A stretch of 64,000 nucleotides of DNA from Aliagarivorans marinus DSM 23064 (GTDB taxonomy: Bacteria; Pseudomonadota; Gammaproteobacteria; Enterobacterales; Celerinatantimonadaceae): contig NZ_AUBY01000022.1 in NCBI RefSeq assembly GCF_000429485.1, forward strand, positions 1 through 64,000, read 5' to 3'. Under the pieces are notes generated by a model. That model searched no databases, was not told where the DNA came from, and saw only the letters and a list, made by a program, of their open reading frames with translations. Shown here piece after piece: positions 1 to 7,921 of the stretch (the first letter of the stretch is position 1; each line of letters opens with the position of its first letter). The position numbers were made by a program, and so were the translations under genes.

Positions 1-354
1 GAAAGGCATTACTGCCAGCATTCCACCAAGGAAGAATGCTGGATATTGGCGTGGTGAGCACCCGCGGAACGAAGCCGTAAATGCGCTTAAGAGCGGGCAG
101 TTAGCATCATGGAAACAGGATTGTGGCTATCATGAGCGGTCGCTATCAGAGACGGCAATGTATCGCTACAAGCAACTCATAAGCGGCAAATTGAGCCTGC
201 GTGATTACAACGCTCAAGTAGGTGAAATTATGGCTGGCGTGGCGGCGTTGAACAAAATGAGCAGGCTAGGTATGCCTGTTCGTCAGGCAGCTGGATAAAC
301 TGCTGAACAGCGCAGGGATACTGTGTTCCCTGTACTGAATTGATCAACAACGCC
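1..354 (+). mobile_element. Right end of an IS5-family insertion sequence
   Basis: The window opens inside an insertion sequence. The transposase C-terminus (next entry) ends at 298, and 56 bp later the sequence at 336-354 reads, on the complementary strand, GGCGTTGTTGATCAATTCAG-like, which resembles the terminal inverted repeats of the IS5/IS903 group (GGCTTTGTTGAA...). I therefore place the right boundary near 354. The left end lies outside the window, so the target duplication cannot be checked. The element sits immediately upstream of an open frame that runs straight into the IS end, so it appears to have cut a host gene. Confidence 0.75.
2..298 (+). CDS. IS5-family transposase, C-terminal part
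   Basis: Partial transposase of 98 visible residues, open at the window edge and ending in TAA at 296-298. The visible part carries the Y-x2-R-x3-E-x6-K signature of IS4/IS5-type DDE transposases (Y43, R46, E50, K57 of the visible fragment), which contains the catalytic glutamate, followed by the conserved GMPVRQ tail typical of the IS903/IS5 group. The function is cut-and-paste transposition of the element. The N-terminal half with the two catalytic aspartates is outside the window, so whether the copy is intact is unknown. Confidence 0.85.
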   Translation, partial: KGITASIPPRKNAGYWRGEHPRNEAVNALKSGQLASWKQDCGYHERSLSETAMYRYKQLISGKLSLRDYNAQVGEIMAGVAALNKMSRLGMPVRQAAG

Positions 355-678
355 GCTTCAAGGCAACAACGAACATACTGTGAACATTGATCCTGGATTA
401 GGTGTGGCTTATGGAGCTAGTGCCTCAGCAACCATGGAAATAAAGCTATTCGGTTTGGGAGACGCCTCAGGGGCTCCAGTGTATACCAATCACTCGATAT
501 GTGTAGGTGGGGGCTCGGGGCATGTGTACACGCGACGTTCTTGGACGAAAATGCGTTCTCGATGACGCTGTCCGTAGGATTCGTGAAAGGAGTTAGCATA
601 AGCAGTACGCTTTTGGCGCCAATGAAGGCCGATTACTCGAGAATTGACTACTTTCGATTTGAGTTTGACGATTATTAA
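355..678 (+). pseudogene. C-terminal remnant of an unknown gene, cut by the IS and frameshifted
   Basis: From the IS boundary an open frame (codons in phase with 380) encodes a glycine- and alanine-rich stretch (GLGVAYGASASATMEIKLFG...) up to a G-run at 509-513. After it, the phase of position 520 continues as a plausible protein (ACVHATFLDENAF...FRFEFDDY) to TAA at 676-678. Restoring one G joins the two parts smoothly through VGGGLGA, so a single-base loss (or a -1 slip) in the G-run is the simplest explanation. Amphipathic Gly/Ala-rich C-termini next to a small membrane protein occur in secreted pore-forming effectors, but I do not recognise the family and that role is a guess. Upstream coding sequence is displaced by the IS. 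Confidence 0.5.
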
Positions 679-683
679 GATAT

Positions 684-1031
684 TTGGTGGTACTAGTGTT
701 AGAAATTATTGCCGTAGCTTTAATTTGTTTTCTTATACCTTTGGTTACAGGAATGATATTCTTGTATTTGGTTATGATTTGGAAAATACAAAAGTATTTA
801 AAGGATAATCACTTTGAATGCTGGCAGAAGTTAGGGAGTCCTCATTTAATAAAGAACAACTCTATAAGTGGGGGCGGTAAGTTCTTGCATTTCCTTAAAA
901 ATGGACACAACGATTTGGACGATGATTATTTATCGAAAATCTCCGCGCGGTGCTGGATAATTTATAAGTTCGCCAGCGTGTCGTTTGTGTTTTTAACGGT
1001 GGTCGTTATCTATGCGTTTAACTATCTTTGA
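684..1031 (+). CDS. Small two-TM membrane protein, UspB-like topology
   Basis: Predicted 115-residue inner-membrane protein with one hydrophobic segment at about residues 2-32, a charged cytoplasmic or periplasmic loop containing W-x2-LGSP (around residues 50-56) and F-L-x2-FL, and a second membrane segment at about 92-113. The arrangement, length and LGSP...FL pattern are those of small UspB-like proteins of marine gammaproteobacteria. TTG 684 is the longest start; GTG 687 is equally possible and no clear Shine-Dalgarno sequence is visible. It starts 5 bp after the broken gene above, so the two were probably cotranscribed. If the upstream remnant was an effector this could be its immunity protein, but nothing in the sequence proves it. 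Confidence 0.55.
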   Translation: MVVLVLEIIAVALICFLIPLVTGMIFLYLVMIWKIQKYLKDNHFECWQKLGSPHLIKNNSISGGGKFLHFLKNGHNDLDDDYLSKISARCWIIYKFASVSFVFLTVVVIYAFNYL

Positions 1032-1158
1032 CCACGTTTCAGAGGAAAGCGATCAAAATATTATAAATAACTTAAGTGCCAATGGTTCTCTTTCGTCTGT
1101 AGCTGTCTCAGCAAGCGAGCCCAAAGGCTTTGATCAAACGATGTTATTTGGAAGTTAG
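1012..1158 (+). CDS. Possible short overlapping ORF (48 aa)
   Basis: ATG at 1012 overlaps the end of the preceding membrane-protein gene by 20 bp in another phase and runs 48 codons to TAG at 1156-1158. The product is polar (MRLTIFDHVSEE...DQTMLFGS) with no recognisable motif. Overlap of this type is compatible with translational coupling, but the ORF is short, has no separate ribosome-binding site, and lies in a region of decayed sequence; it may be a remnant. Confidence 0.2.
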   Translation: MRLTIFDHVSEESDQNIINNLSANGSLSSVAVSASEPKGFDQTMLFGS

Positions 1159-1546
1159 CGGGACATCCATGTTATCTATCTCGAGCACTCAAGTGGGTGA
1201 CTGCCTCAGACTGATGCAAAAGCCAGTAGTGGTGATCAGTCCTGACCTGCGTATGCTATAGCACGGCCATTTTGTGGGGCTGACATCCGGTGTGTTTCCG
1301 GGGTGGAGGGCAGGCGCTAGGCAATAGCTAGGGCTTTATCGGCAAACCGTTTGGTGGCTCGCCGTGGGGAGCCTGAATGTGGTGAATGGCGACAGTTTTG
1401 GTGATTATTGATAATCGTCAATAGGGATAAATAAAAGGCTCGATGCTGCCTCAACGCTATCCCTGCGTATCAGCTTCATCGAGCCTATTCTAATTACCTA
1501 TCAAGTAAGCGAGTTATTGCTCGCCTACTATTTTCTTCTCAGAATC
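1159..1546. other. Non-coding, apparently decayed sequence
   Basis: No convincing open frame on either strand. The stretch is bounded on the left by the IS-associated debris and on the right by the carrageenase gene. The only structure seen is the long-loop hairpin at 1436-1486, listed separately. It probably marks the junction between the mobile region and the carrageenan locus. Confidence 0.5.
1430..1486 (-). terminator. Candidate terminator of the carrageenase gene
   Basis: Perfect 10-bp inverted repeat AGGCTCGATG (1436-1445) / CATCGAGCCT (1477-1486) with a 31-nt loop. On the minus strand the second arm runs into TTTTATTTATC, giving the U-rich tail expected for rho-independent termination of the gene ending at 1547. 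The long loop makes it less typical. Confidence 0.5.
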
Positions 1547-2461
1547 TTATTCCTGAGTCCACACACGAACGTATTCAACTTCCATGGTGGTTGGTAGGCC
1601 GCTATCTTCTTCGGCTACGTCCACAGGGTAGAACTGGTTACAATCCCAACGGGTGAACTTCTTACCGCGCATACCCAGTGACAGGGCTACGTTCATTTGG
1701 CGGTGCCAGTAAAGGTTCTTCTTGTAGCCGACCTGCTGGCCGTCAACGTACCAGGTGATGTCGTCTGGAGTGACGTTTACTGCATAGATATGGAAGTCTT
1801 CGCGAGGGTCGAAGCCCAAGTTATGCAGGTTTTGGTGAGTCTCTGGGTTTGGCTTTGGACGTACCCACTGCGGCTTACCATCTTTGACGATGATGTTGTG
1901 CAGGTTGTGGTCACTGTGAGTAGGATCTTCCTCGTCCTGCTGCAGCTCTACGATGTCGATCTCGGCGTACTGAATATCGCCTTCTTCTTTTAGCGTGGTG
2001 TCGATAAAGCTATAGATCCAGAAGGCTGGCGATACGCCCGGGTGCAAGTCGGCGCCTTTGATCTTCGCTTCATAGTAGCCGTAGGTGCCGGTCGCTTTTG
2101 ACTTCACCATGCCTGAGCGGAAGAACAGCGGGAAGTCGTACACGGTTTTATCGTTACAGCCGTCTTGGAACTTACGGTTGTGCTGATCGTAAGATGCGGT
2201 CAGCTTAAGAACGCCATCTTCCACGTAGCTGTTTTCTTTAGACCAAGTCCAGATCTGGAAAGGTTCTGGTTGGAAATCCCACTTGCCGGTGTCCTCAAAG
2301 GCAAACTCGTCGGAGCGGTCCTCTTGAAGCACCCAGGTTTCGCCGGGTTTGGCGGTGTGCGGTTGAACGGCTTCTGTTGCAATAACGCTATTCGCGAAAA
2401 GGCAAGATGCCCCTAGTAGCGCTGAAATCAAAGTCCTTCTGTAGCATAACTCTTGGGTCAT
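1547..2461 (-). CDS. cgkA: Secreted GH16 kappa-carrageenase-type glycoside hydrolase
   Basis: 304 residues: signal peptide to about residue 28 (LLGASCLFANSVIATEA), then a single GH16 jelly-roll catalytic domain. The retaining active site E-I-D-I-V-E is at 167-172 (E167 nucleophile, D169, E172 acid/base). As remembered, the whole chain follows the Pseudoalteromonas carrageenovora kappa-carrageenase: KPGETW near residue 38, a GCN near 101, GYYEAKIKGA before the catalytic strand, WYVDG and NLYWHRQMN after it. It should endo-cleave beta-1,4 bonds of kappa-carrageenan outside the cell. It is shorter than enzymes with C-terminal modules. Furcellaranase or beta-carrageenase specificity is possible. 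ATG 2461 is preceded by AGG. It has its own promoter region with a candidate IclR operator. Confidence 0.85.
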   Translation of the reverse strand: MTQELCYRRTLISALLGASCLFANSVIATEAVQPHTAKPGETWVLQEDRSDEFAFEDTGKWDFQPEPFQIWTWSKENSYVEDGVLKLTASYDQHNRKFQDGCNDKTVYDFPLFFRSGMVKSKATGTYGYYEAKIKGADLHPGVSPAFWIYSFIDTTLKEEGDIQYAEIDIVELQQDEEDPTHSDHNLHNIIVKDGKPQWVRPKPNPETHQNLHNLGFDPREDFHIYAVNVTPDDITWYVDGQQVGYKKNLYWHRQMNVALSLGMRGKKFTRWDCNQFYPVDVAEEDSGLPTTMEVEYVRVWTQE

Positions 2462-2672
2462 TCCTATTCCCTCGTAATGAGCTCAAATGAGCATTAGGTT
2501 TTCATTAGAAATAAAGTCGGTTAATTCACAAGTGCATATTGATTAACAGTGTTCTGGGTTTTAATTAACCCTTGGCAGAGTTGTATGAGTTCTCTAGTTA
2601 ATTAATCACAATGCTTTGGAATTGAGTTAATTCTAACAACTGTGGCTGTATAAATTGTGATCAAGATCTTTA

Positions 2673-2687
2673 TGGTTGGTTGTGGAA
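2673..2687. promoter_or_regulatory. Half-site of the candidate IclR operator
   Basis: Only the right half (TGTGGAA at 2681-2687) of the palindrome TyCCAnnnnnTGGrA is conserved. Its centre (2680) lies exactly 21 bp, two helical turns, from the centre of the full site at 2694-2708. The same arrangement occurs in front of iclR. Confidence 0.4.
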
Positions 2688-2693
2688 TAAAGC

Positions 2694-2708
2694 TCCCGTT
2701 ATGTGGGA
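2694..2708. promoter_or_regulatory. Candidate IclR operator upstream of the carrageenase gene
   Basis: TCCCGTTATGTGGGA, a 15-bp palindrome of the form TyCC(A/G)nnnnn(T/C)GGrA, 233 bp upstream of the carrageenase start. Similar sites occur at 6183-6197, 7922-7936 and 8045-8059, always in front of genes of the carrageenan locus. Assignment to the IclR protein encoded at 8150 is inference from this co-occurrence. Confidence 0.6.
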
Positions 2709-2730
2709 TAAGATTTATTAACTGTGTGTT

Positions 2731-2750
2731 TTTATGGCGATGGATATAAA
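2731..2750. promoter_or_regulatory. Conserved 20-bp element A next to operator
   Basis: The 20-mer TTTATGGCGATGGATATAAA matches the 20-mer at 6207-6226 in 17 of 20 positions, both on the same side of a candidate IclR operator. It has an inverted TTTAT/ATAAA edge. It partly overlaps the T-tract of the sulfatase terminator. Role unknown; a second regulator site is the simplest guess. Confidence 0.35.
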
Positions 2751-2751
2751 A

Positions 2752-2775
2752 AGGCCTTTCTGAAAAGAAAGGCCT
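2752..2775 (-). terminator. Rho-independent terminator of the sulfatase gene
   Basis: Perfect 9-bp stem AGGCCTTTC/GAAAGGCCT with a 6-nt loop; on the minus strand it is followed by TTTTTATATCC. It lies 23 bp after the sulfatase stop and separates the sulfatase/MFS unit from the carrageenase gene. Confidence 0.85.
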
Positions 2776-2797
2776 AGGTATTATTCCGCTTTAATTT

Positions 2798-4324
2798 TTA
2801 CCAAAGCGCATAGTGGTTAAATATACCGATGTCGCACTCGATATGTTTCTGGAATAAACGTGCTCGGAAGTCACTGCAGATCGACTTAAACACTGGGTCG
2901 CTGGTATCCGCCAGGTTGGCGGTCTCTTTTAGGTCGGTGCGGTGGTCGTACAGCTCCTCTTCGCCGGTATCCAAGTAGTAGGTGTAACGGAAGTTCGCAT
3001 CGAACAGCGATACGTTGCGATTCGCCTCCCGGGCGGTATAGCAGGTCACCATCGGGGTGTTGCCATCGGCTTTCGGTCCAAAGATATCGATGCCCTGAAC
3101 GTAGCTAGGCACATCCACGCCAACCATCGAGAGCAGGGTAGGCACTACATCGGCGTTGCTCATTGGGGTGCTGCACTGCTCTGGCAGTTGCTGCCCAGCC
3201 GCCGGTTTTACGATAAATGGCAGGTGAAGCAGGTTGTTAAAGGCCACATCGTACTTACAGATCATGTCCAGATCGCCCAGGAAGTCGCCATGGTCAGAGG
3301 TGAACACGATAATGGTATCGTCGTACATGCCTAAGGCTTTTAGCTTCTCGACAATCTGACCCACCGAGCGGTCAATCAGCTTGACGGACGCGGCGGTGTA
3401 GCGATAGGCGAGGGCGAGATCCTCTGGGTCAGCGCTAAAGTTTTCCATGGTCTCTTGGACCGCTTTGGGCTTTTGACCCACCAAGTCTTCGCGACGGGTA
3501 AACTCGGGCAGTGGTATATCGTGGAACTCGGCTGCCAGCTCTTCCGGCGGGGTAAACGGATGGTGTGGATCCGGATAGCCGACAAAAATAAAGTTTGGCT
3601 GATCGCTGTCTTTATTCTGCTCCAGGTGCTCGCACACCTCGTCGGCCAGCCACATGGTGTTATGCAGCTCAGGGGGCAGCTTGGAGGCATAGATATCGTC
3701 GCGGATAGAGCCTTCCTTGGTATTGATGTCCTCACCCGGGAATACCGATTTGAGCAGCTCTGGGTGCTTTTTATGTAGCCAGCGACCGTAGTGGCCACGG
3801 TTGTAGCCACAAGGCGCTTCGCCATGGCCCAAGATCAGTTTCTTGGTGTTAAAGCCGTAGTAGGGCTTCTCGTCGTACTCGGCTTCTTCCTTATCCCAGT
3901 TTGCGTAGGAGTCATAGAAGCCGTAGGACTCATCGGCCAGCATTGGCTCTAGGTGCATCTTGCCGAACAGGGCGGTGTTGTACTGATTGTCAGACAGGAT
4001 ATCCGCCAAGGTGGGGATCCGGTCGACCACATCCACTCCGAACAGGCGTTGGCTGATCACGTTGTTCTTGTCTTCACAGCCATTGTCGCGACGCCACAAG
4101 GGGATACCATTCGACGATACGCCATGGCCGGGTACGTACAAGCCGGTCATTAGGCTGGCCCGTGATGGCATACACGCCGGGTTAGTGGAGATATGCCGGG
4201 TAAAGTTACAGCCCTCAGATGCCAAGGCATCGATGTTATTGGTTTGGGCATGTTGGTTACCGTTACAGCCCAGGCTATCAAAGCGCTGCTGGTCGGTGTG
4301 TAGAATTATTATGTTCTTTTTCAT
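2798..4324 (-). CDS. Formylglycine-dependent sulfatase (S1 family), probably acting on carrageenan oligosaccharides
   Basis: 508-residue alkaline-phosphatase-fold sulfatase. The maturation motif C-M-P-S-R is at 51-55, where C51 would become formylglycine, followed by ASLMTG. Metal-ligand regions are visible as HTDQQR (D11) near the N-terminus and SDHGDFLGD in the C-terminal half. The reaction is hydrolysis of sulfate esters from sugars. There is no signal peptide: the catalytic core begins at residue 3, which suggests cytoplasmic action after import. It is 34 bp downstream of the MFS porter gene on the same strand, so the pair probably forms one transcript. Positional specificity cannot be read from the sequence; the neighbours point to galactose-4-sulfate of kappa-carrageenan. 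Confidence 0.85.
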   Translation of the reverse strand: MKKNIIILHTDQQRFDSLGCNGNQHAQTNNIDALASEGCNFTRHISTNPACMPSRASLMTGLYVPGHGVSSNGIPLWRRDNGCEDKNNVISQRLFGVDVVDRIPTLADILSDNQYNTALFGKMHLEPMLADESYGFYDSYANWDKEEAEYDEKPYYGFNTKKLILGHGEAPCGYNRGHYGRWLHKKHPELLKSVFPGEDINTKEGSIRDDIYASKLPPELHNTMWLADEVCEHLEQNKDSDQPNFIFVGYPDPHHPFTPPEELAAEFHDIPLPEFTRREDLVGQKPKAVQETMENFSADPEDLALAYRYTAASVKLIDRSVGQIVEKLKALGMYDDTIIVFTSDHGDFLGDLDMICKYDVAFNNLLHLPFIVKPAAGQQLPEQCSTPMSNADVVPTLLSMVGVDVPSYVQGIDIFGPKADGNTPMVTCYTAREANRNVSLFDANFRYTYYLDTGEEELYDHRTDLKETANLADTSDPVFKSICSDFRARLFQKHIECDIGIFNHYALW

Positions 4325-4358
4325 GGTTTAACCTACTTCTTGTTTATTCCACGGCCTA

Positions 4359-5966
4359 TTAGTACTGCTTGGCTTCGACGGCTGCCGGGGCGGCTTCAGC
4401 CTCTTCGTCTGCGCCTTTTTTAATTAGCAGAGACTCAATCTGTTCAATCGATTTGTTCTTGGTTTCTGGCAATACCAGCCATACCAACAGAATGCCGAGT
4501 CCACTGCAGATGGCGTAGCTTAAGAAGGTATTCGCGGCGCCGAAGTTGGTGAGCTGCCATGGGAAGAAGCGCTGCACAAAGAAGGCGGCCAGGCTGGCGA
4601 TAAGACCGAATGATGGAATGGCCACAGAGCGCACCAAGTTCGGTGTGACCTCAGAGAACACGACCCACATAATCGGACCAATTGAGAAGAAGAACGCCGC
4701 TTTAAACACAAAGATGGCGGTCACGATGGCGTAAGGGTTTAGCTTGATAAAGGCGTTAATCAAGGTGCCTTCGCTGAGTGCAATCTCGCTATCGCTGTAG
4801 AGTGGGCGAATGGCGTCTTTGAAGTCACGGTCGGTCTTGAACTCGCTGTTTAGCAATGTGCCTAACGGCGCAGTATCGATTTTACCCTCAAGCTTGGCGA
4901 TGCCTTGCTCTGAGATATGGTACTCGGCGCTACTAAAGCCATGCCAAATGGTTAGGTGGCTCAAGCAGATGGTCAGCAGACCAACCAGCAGCAAGTTACG
5001 GCGACCCGCTTTGTCTACCAAGCGCATGGCAATCAAGGCGAAGATGATGCTGATAAGACCAAGTAAGGTGGTTTGCAGGAAGGCGTTGTTTTCACCCAGG
5101 CCAACTTGCTCGAAGATCATTGGCGAGTAGTAAGACACTGCGCCCATGCCGCTAAACGATTGCACCAAGGCCAAGCCAACACCGATAACCAGGATTTTAC
5201 GCATTCTGCCAGACAGCAGCGCTTGGAACTGGGTTTTTAGCGGAACATTGCTTTCGGTAATCAGCAGGTTTTCTTCAATCTCTTGAACCACCTCTTTTAC
5301 TTCGTGGTCAGGCGTGACCATGGCGATGATGTCTGTGGCTTCTTGCTTGTGGCCTTTTTTCATCAGCCAACGCGGTGACTCTGGCAGTTTAAACAGGGCT
5401 AGGGTCCACAGGATAACCACTGGGATCTCACTGGCGAACATGGTGCGCCATACGTTCTCGGTTGAGAACAGCAGGGAGTTATCGTCAAGCAACAGTACAC
5501 AGGCGTAGTTAATCAGGTAAGCCACAAAGAAGCCGATTCCCATCATCACCTGGTTAGAGGCCACATACTTACCACGTTCCTTACTTGGCGCTAGCTCGCC
5601 AATATACATGGAGGCGATACTCAAGCAGCAGAATGCCATACCGCCGAGCATACGGGCGACGACCAGTACGGGGTAGCTATTGGCAAACGTTGATGCAATG
5701 GCTGATACCAAATAAAGGAAAGCAATCACCAGCATGACTTTTTTGCGGCCAATTTTGTCTACCAATGTACCGCTGAAAAGCAGTGCGATAATCGCACCAA
5801 ACGCCGGAGCACTAACCACCGTACCAACTTGCAAATCGGTTAAATGGAATTCTGCTTTAATGAACTTTACCGTACCGGAGATGATTCCGGCATCAACGCC
5901 GAAAACAAATCCACTTAATACGATGATGATCATAAAGTTAAAGAGATTTCTTTTTTTGTCTGTCAT
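4359..5966 (-). CDS. MFS sugar-porter family transporter
   Basis: 535-residue sugar:proton symporter-type permease with 12 predicted membrane segments. Sugar-porter hallmarks are visible: a D-K-I-G-R-K-K loop after TM2, P-E-S-P-R-W-L-M before the central loop, a D-K-A-G-R-R repeat in the second half and P-E-T-K after TM12. The central region between TM6-7 and an extra hydrophilic segment around residues 340-410 are longer than in XylE-like proteins. The start was set at ATG 5966 because AAGGA lies 7 bp upstream; an upstream in-frame start at 6023 lacks this. It is followed by the sulfatase gene and has a candidate IclR operator 217 bp upstream. The likely substrate is anhydrogalactose or a carrageenan oligosaccharide, by context only. 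Confidence 0.85.
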   Translation of the reverse strand: MTDKKRNLFNFMIIIVLSGFVFGVDAGIISGTVKFIKAEFHLTDLQVGTVVSAPAFGAIIALLFSGTLVDKIGRKKVMLVIAFLYLVSAIASTFANSYPVLVVARMLGGMAFCCLSIASMYIGELAPSKERGKYVASNQVMMGIGFFVAYLINYACVLLLDDNSLLFSTENVWRTMFASEIPVVILWTLALFKLPESPRWLMKKGHKQEATDIIAMVTPDHEVKEVVQEIEENLLITESNVPLKTQFQALLSGRMRKILVIGVGLALVQSFSGMGAVSYYSPMIFEQVGLGENNAFLQTTLLGLISIIFALIAMRLVDKAGRRNLLLVGLLTICLSHLTIWHGFSSAEYHISEQGIAKLEGKIDTAPLGTLLNSEFKTDRDFKDAIRPLYSDSEIALSEGTLINAFIKLNPYAIVTAIFVFKAAFFFSIGPIMWVVFSEVTPNLVRSVAIPSFGLIASLAAFFVQRFFPWQLTNFGAANTFLSYAICSGLGILLVWLVLPETKNKSIEQIESLLIKKGADEEAEAAPAAVEAKQY

Positions 5967-6182
5967 TACTGATCCTTGTATGCCTCTTTTGCTTATGGTT
6001 TTTAAATAACCATTCGCTACCACTAAATATAAAAGTATTTCAGTTTTGCTAAATATAAGCGGCTCATGATGTGATTGTTTTATATGAGCTGTTTAAGCTA
6101 GCGTTCAATTCGAAGTAACTTTAGCATGCTGGATTTTCTGATTTAGCGATGGCAATCACGAATAGTGGGGTGATGGTGATAT

Positions 6183-6197
6183 TCCCGTTGTGCGGGA
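6183..6197. promoter_or_regulatory. Candidate IclR operator upstream of the MFS gene
   Basis: TCCCGTTGTGCGGGA is a 15-bp palindrome (TCCCG/CGGGA arms) matching the site at 2694-2708 in 13 of 15 positions. It lies 217 bp upstream of the MFS start. No clear 21-bp-spaced half-site accompanies this copy. Confidence 0.6.
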
Positions 6198-6206
6198 GAT
6201 TTAATA

Positions 6207-6226
6207 TTTATGGCGGTGACTATAAA
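6207..6226. promoter_or_regulatory. Conserved 20-bp element A, second copy
   Basis: The 20-mer TTTATGGCGGTGACTATAAA is 17/20 identical to 2731-2750. The gap between operator and element is 9 bp here and 22 bp at the carrageenase copy, a difference close to one helical turn. The rest of the 5967-6350 intergenic region shows no ORF; a TGTGA half-site at 6070-6074 could belong to a weak CRP site. Confidence 0.35.
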
Positions 6227-6354
6227 TTGATAGCTATTAACTGGATTACAATGTCGTTTCACTCTGCGCTTTTTATTTGTTCAGCCTGCCTGTAGTTTGT
6301 TCTAATTTCTTTATTCTTTCTAAACCCTCTGTAGATCAAATATTTACAACAAAT

Positions 6355-6384
6355 AAAAAAGCAGCTCCGAAGAGCTGCTTTTTT
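6355..6384 (-). terminator. Rho-independent terminator with UUCG loop
   Basis: Stem GCAGCTC/GAGCTGC (6361-6367 and 6372-6378); on the minus strand the loop is TTCG and the stem is followed by TTTTTTATTTG. It terminates the aldehyde dehydrogenase gene. A-runs on both sides make it potentially bidirectional. Confidence 0.9.
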
Positions 6385-6398
6385 TGTGGTGAGACGCG

Positions 6399-7826
6399 CT
6401 ACAGCAGCGCTTCGGTCTCGCGTATCAGGTACAGATACTCAGTGAGGGCGTGGGCTGAGCAATCACAACCGATGCCTGATTGCTTGATCCCAACATGGGG
6501 CAGGCTGATGTGGTATTTCACGCCATTAATTTGGATCTCGCCAAACTCGAGTTGATCGGCGATGTTACGGGCGCTGGTTTTGTTGTTGGTAAACACATAC
6601 GAGGCCAGGCCAAACTCGGTGTTGTTGGCGATCTCTACGGCCTCTTGTTCGCTGTCGAAGGTCGCCATGCAGATCACCGGGCCGAACACCTCTTCATGGA
6701 AGATCTTCATGTTGGTGTTGAGCCCCTCGATGACGGTAGGTGGGTAGAATGCACCGGGCTGAGTCTCATCAAAACCACCACCGAGTAGCAGACTGCCGCC
6801 TTGGGTAATCGCATCTTCGACAAAGCTGTGTACATTGTCGCGCGCGCCCTTATCAACCAAGCAACCCATGGTACCGGGTGAGTTGGTACCGGTGCCTAAC
6901 ACCACTCGGTTGGTGCGCTCGATAACCTTGTCCTTAAAGGCTGGGTAGACGCTGGCATCCACCAGTACCCGGTTCGGAGTCACGCAGATCTGTCCGCAGT
7001 TACCGTACTTAAGGGCGGTCAGGATGTCGGCCGCTAAGTCCAAGTCGGCATCTTTACAGACGATAAACGGCGCGTTGCCGCCAAGCTCCATGGAGTAGCG
7101 TTTGATACTGCTGGAGGAGCCGGCCTGCATGACCTTCATGCCGGTTTGGGTGGAGCCAATCAAAGTCAGCATTGCTGGGATCTTAGAGCTAGACAAGACA
7201 TCATTCACTTCTCGGTCGGTAGCGGCCAAGACATTCACTGCGCCGGCAGGCAGCCCGATGGAGTGGCAGATGGCCCCTACCAGATAGGCCGACAGAGGCG
7301 ACTTAATCGATGGCTTGAGAATGATTGGGCATCCTGCCGCCATGGCGGGGCCAATCTTGTAGGCGAGATTAAGCAGTGGGAAGTTCCAAGCAAGATAAGC
7401 GACTACCACGCCAATCGGGCGATAGGACAAGGTATGGCGATGAGTGCCATCGATGTCTGGGATGGCTTCTGGGGCATGGCGCTTAATCTCTTCAGCGTAA
7501 TACTCCAGGCTGTGGATCAGCATATCGAAATCTTCCTGGGTTTCTTTCCAGGTTTTGCCCATTTCGTTCATCACACATAGGCGAAGCTCGGATTCATAAT
7601 TAGCCAGCGCATCTCTTAGCTTTAACATCCATGTGCTGCGCTCATTGATTGTACTTTTTCCCCAGCTTTGCTGTGCTTTATTTGCCAGCTCAAGTGCCAC
7701 TAGCGCATGTTCTTTATTTGCGACAAATATGTCTGAAATAGGCTGATCCGTTGCTGGGTTAATTAATTGATGTGTGCTACATGCCTCAACAAGTTCTCCG
7801 CCAATATATAACTTTGATGCTTCCAT
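6399..7826 (-). CDS. NAD(P)-dependent aldehyde dehydrogenase, candidate 3,6-anhydro-D-galactose dehydrogenase
   Basis: 475-residue ALDH-superfamily enzyme. Visible signatures are the Rossmann region WNFPL...GPAMAAGCPIILKPS, the general-base motif MELGGNAPF and the catalytic cysteine in GNCGQICVTPNR, then the C-terminal EEVFGPV motif. In carrageenan utilisation the first step on D-anhydrogalactose is oxidation to 3,6-anhydro-D-galactonate by such an enzyme, and the next three enzymes of that route are encoded at 11.8-14.5 kb, so this assignment follows from context. Succinate-semialdehyde or other sugar aldehydes remain possible from sequence alone. It is divergent from iclR with two full candidate operators between them, and ends at a strong UUCG-loop terminator. 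Confidence 0.85.
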   Translation of the reverse strand: MEASKLYIGGELVEACSTHQLINPATDQPISDIFVANKEHALVALELANKAQQSWGKSTINERSTWMLKLRDALANYESELRLCVMNEMGKTWKETQEDFDMLIHSLEYYAEEIKRHAPEAIPDIDGTHRHTLSYRPIGVVVAYLAWNFPLLNLAYKIGPAMAAGCPIILKPSIKSPLSAYLVGAICHSIGLPAGAVNVLAATDREVNDVLSSSKIPAMLTLIGSTQTGMKVMQAGSSSSIKRYSMELGGNAPFIVCKDADLDLAADILTALKYGNCGQICVTPNRVLVDASVYPAFKDKVIERTNRVVLGTGTNSPGTMGCLVDKGARDNVHSFVEDAITQGGSLLLGGGFDETQPGAFYPPTVIEGLNTNMKIFHEEVFGPVICMATFDSEQEAVEIANNTEFGLASYVFTNNKTSARNIADQLEFGEIQINGVKYHISLPHVGIKQSGIGCDCSAHALTEYLYLIRETEALL

Positions 7827-7893
7827 TAAATTTTTACCTCATATCCTTTTAGCAAACTCCGCGAGATTATATTCAGCTCAATTTAAATAAAAC

Positions 7894-7909
7894 TGTGATC
7901 TAAACGTTT
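7894..7909. promoter_or_regulatory. Possible CRP site
   Basis: TGTGATCTAAACGTTT has a perfect left half TGTGA and the frequent TCTA spacer of CRP sites, but a poor right half. Placed 68-83 bp upstream of the dehydrogenase start, it would fit catabolite activation of a sugar gene. A second weak match (GTTGA-N6-TCACA) lies at 8082-8097 before iclR. Confidence 0.3.
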
Positions 7910-7921
7910 CTGGATTCAGGT

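Noticed and set aside
380-565. Independent 61-residue gene after the IS
   Set aside because: The frame continues upstream to the IS boundary and the downstream sequence fits better in another phase, so it is part of a broken gene.
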